Shown one piece after another: positions 5,158-6,699 of a stretch of DNA of 6,699 nucleotides (position 1 is its first letter; each line of letters starts with the position of its first letter). A program made the translations under genes and the position numbers. The DNA is from Thermoanaerobaculia bacterium (GTDB taxonomy: Bacteria; Bacteroidota; Bacteroidia; Chitinophagales; Saprospiraceae): contig JAKLJF010000284.1 in assembly GCA_023151335.1 (NCBI GenBank), positions 1-6,699 of the forward strand, written 5' to 3'. The notes below the pieces were generated by a model that searched no databases, was not told the DNA's origin, and was given only the letters and a program-made list of their open reading frames with translations.

Positions 5158-6699
5158 TCATTCCCCAAACAAAGCCTTTGGAGCTCCGTATCGCTTCCGC
5201 CACGTTTCAGCCGCCACCTGATCGACGCCAATGGTATAGATCAACACCTTCCAGGCGCCTTTTTCATATTGCAGCAGGCCGATGACCCGGTCGGCAAATT
5301 TCCGGGTGCGGTATTCGTCCCGGTAAACGGTCAGTTCGTAATCGACGGGTTGCCCGTTCGTTAGCAAAGGCCTGGCATCGATGAGCGCGTAACTGCCGCT
5401 GCCGCGGTAACTGTTTATCTGAAGTTGGGTCGGTACGCCCAATTTTTTGGCAACCGGGGTATTGAGGGCGGCGATGGCCGCTTTTTTGCGCACCCATTTG
5501 GCCCCGGCGACGGCTTCGTTTACCAAAGTTTGCACTTCATGGCGCGTTCCCATGCCTACCTCGCCGACAGTTTTTATGGAAAGACGATCCGGAATAACCG
5601 TCTGGGTAAGCAAGGCCGCTTGCAGGTCTTTTTTCAGGGTTTCAAACGTCGTTTTTTTTCCGGACAGGGTGATCTCTCCTTTCCGGTTGACGCTGACTAC
5701 GGGCAGCGTGCGCCGGGCATTGGTTTTTTTTGCGGAGGGCGCCGTTTTTTTGCCGGTTTCAGATCCAGCGGCTGCAACGTCGCCGGCATCTTTAGCCGTG
5801 GGCCCCGGAACAGTGGGAGGCGCCGCTACGCTATCGGCATATTTTTCCAATTCAATAAATTTCAGGTCGCACTCCTTAAACCGGAGATAATCGTTCATTG
5901 AATTTCCATAGTTTTGTATAACAATTTTACCATCCGAATACAAACCCTGTATTTCCGTTTTGGGGCGTGCCCCGAAAAGGCCTTTGAAGGTGAGATACGT
6001 TCCGCCGCCCGTCTGGCTTATCTCCATCTTCCCGTTTTGTTTCCTTTTGGCGGTACTGAAACGGTACAGATAACTGCCGTCTTTGAGGGTAACGGTCAAA
6101 TCCAACCTGCACTTATTGTCGTTGGATTTATAAGCGCCGGAATAATCTTCCATGTCGCTGCCGGCACAGATGATCCTGGTGATCAGCCATTTGCCGTTCT
6201 CCAGTTTCAGTTCCAGTTGTTGTTCTCTTGGCGTACCGGCTTCGGTGCCGGACAGGGTGGCTGTTACGCTTTCGGCGCCAAGGCCCTGGACGCTGACCGG
6301 CGCTTTGGTCCAAAACCCGAGGTCCCAGTCCTGGGCGCAGAAGATCCTGTTATAATCCAGGCCGGTAAGCGGCGTGTCCTTGTCTTCCGATTGCCATAGC
6401 GGTTCGCATTTGTTCAAAAAGTCTTTTTCATGGGCAATATATTCATCACTGATGAAACCGCTTGCCTTGAGGTTATTGAAATACTGATCCACTTTAAGCC
6501 GGTCCAGTTTCGCGTATTTGCCCCGCAGATCCAAAAAGTTGATATCCCGGCTGGTATCTCTGGCAAAGGCATCGTACCATTTATAGAAATCGTGAATGGT
6601 GTTGGTGATGGCGGCCAGATCAGCGTCGTTTTGCGTAGCGCCCGTATTTTTTGGGGAAGTATTCTGCCGGCATGCAAGAAGGCTGAGCAATAGAAATAC
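5158..6699 (-). CDS. Multidomain lipoprotein (DUF3828-like and ExbD-like domains), 5' partial
   Basis: The frame is open to the right edge and reads VFLLLSLLAC-RQN, the end of a lipoprotein signal with lipobox LLAC. The true start therefore lies just outside the window, and the TTG at 6690 is not a likely start. Numbering from that TTG, residues 30-174 resemble DUF3828: DFYKWYDAF, then DYNRIFCAQDW, ending ENGKWLITRI. Residues 182-280 form a beta-rich domain (YSGAYKSNDNKCRLDLTV ... IVIQNYGNSMNDYLRFKECD), a pattern I recall from other Bacteroidota secreted proteins. A Pro/Ala/Lys-rich linker follows at about 286-328. Residues 329-397 look like the periplasmic domain of ExbD/TolR: strand VVSVNRKGEITLSGKK, helix, strand RLSIKTVGEVGMGTR, helix. 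No transmembrane helix precedes this domain. Residues 403-510 form a further domain ending WKVLIYTIGVD and RYGAPKALF. The likely site is the periplasmic face of a membrane, probably the outer one. The function is unknown. Confidence is high for a lipoprotein, moderate for DUF3828, lower for ExbD. Confidence 0.8.
   Translation of the reverse strand, partial: VFLLLSLLACRQNTSPKNTGATQNDADLAAITNTIHDFYKWYDAFARDTSRDINFLDLRGKYAKLDRLKVDQYFNNLKASGFISDEYIAHEKDFLNKCEPLWQSEDKDTPLTGLDYNRIFCAQDWDLGFWTKAPVSVQGLGAESVTATLSGTEAGTPREQQLELKLENGKWLITRIICAGSDMEDYSGAYKSNDNKCRLDLTVTLKDGSYLYRFSTAKRKQNGKMEISQTGGGTYLTFKGLFGARPKTEIQGLYSDGKIVIQNYGNSMNDYLRFKECDLKFIELEKYADSVAAPPTVPGPTAKDAGDVAAAGSETGKKTAPSAKKTNARRTLPVVSVNRKGEITLSGKKTTFETLKKDLQAALLTQTVIPDRLSIKTVGEVGMGTRHEVQTLVNEAVAGAKWVRKKAAIAALNTPVAKKLGVPTQLQINSYRGSGSYALIDARPLLTNGQPVDYELTVYRDEYRTRKFADRVIGLLQYEKGAWKVLIYTIGVDQVAAETWRKRYGAPKALFGE

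Noticed and set aside
1..6699. CRISPR arrays, tRNA or rRNA genes, defence or toxin-antitoxin systems
   Set aside because: No regularly spaced repeats, RNA gene signatures or recognisable defence proteins were found on either strand.

Overview
The window looks like chromosomal DNA of a member of the Bacteroidota. The evidence is an 894-residue CBM9-like/DUF5916 outer-membrane protein, lipoprotein-type signal peptides, mostly absent Shine-Dalgarno sequences, and a TAnnTTTG-type -7 box in the insertion sequence. The genus cannot be named from this window; the GC-rich DUF5916 gene would suit several environmental lineages of the phylum.

Layout, left to right. Positions 103-2257 (minus strand) hold one exported-protein gene of unknown function, split by a 1337-bp IS4-family insertion sequence at 262-1598. 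The element has perfect 12-bp terminal inverted repeats and one 403-residue transposase with D86, D174, E304 and a complete Y-(2)-R-(3)-E-(6)-K signature. The upstream part of the host gene (2257 to 1599) runs into the element and takes its last residues and stop codon from the terminal repeat. The last 52 codons lie beyond the element at 261-103. Removing the element plus one AA dinucleotide joins the two parts in frame into a 271-residue protein. Host gene and transposase point the same way, so host transcription enters the element. An inverted repeat ending just before the transposase start codon is placed so that only read-through RNA can fold it, as in the read-through protection known for IS10 and IS50.

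Positions 2258-2428 are a divergent intergenic region with a 7-bp inverted repeat and an 8-bp direct repeat. The GC-rich DUF5916 gene follows on the plus strand (2429-5113). It faces, across a 44-bp gap, a lipoprotein gene on the minus strand (5158 to beyond the right edge). That lipoprotein appears to be a four-part fusion: a DUF3828-like domain, a beta-rich domain, an ExbD/TolR-like periplasmic domain without its membrane helix, and a C-terminal domain shared with other secreted hypothetical proteins.

No shared pathway is evident. All the non-IS genes encode exported or envelope proteins, but their orientations (divergent, then convergent) argue against an operon. The points most worth following are the reconstructable IS-split gene, the read-through hairpin, and the domain architecture of the right-hand lipoprotein.
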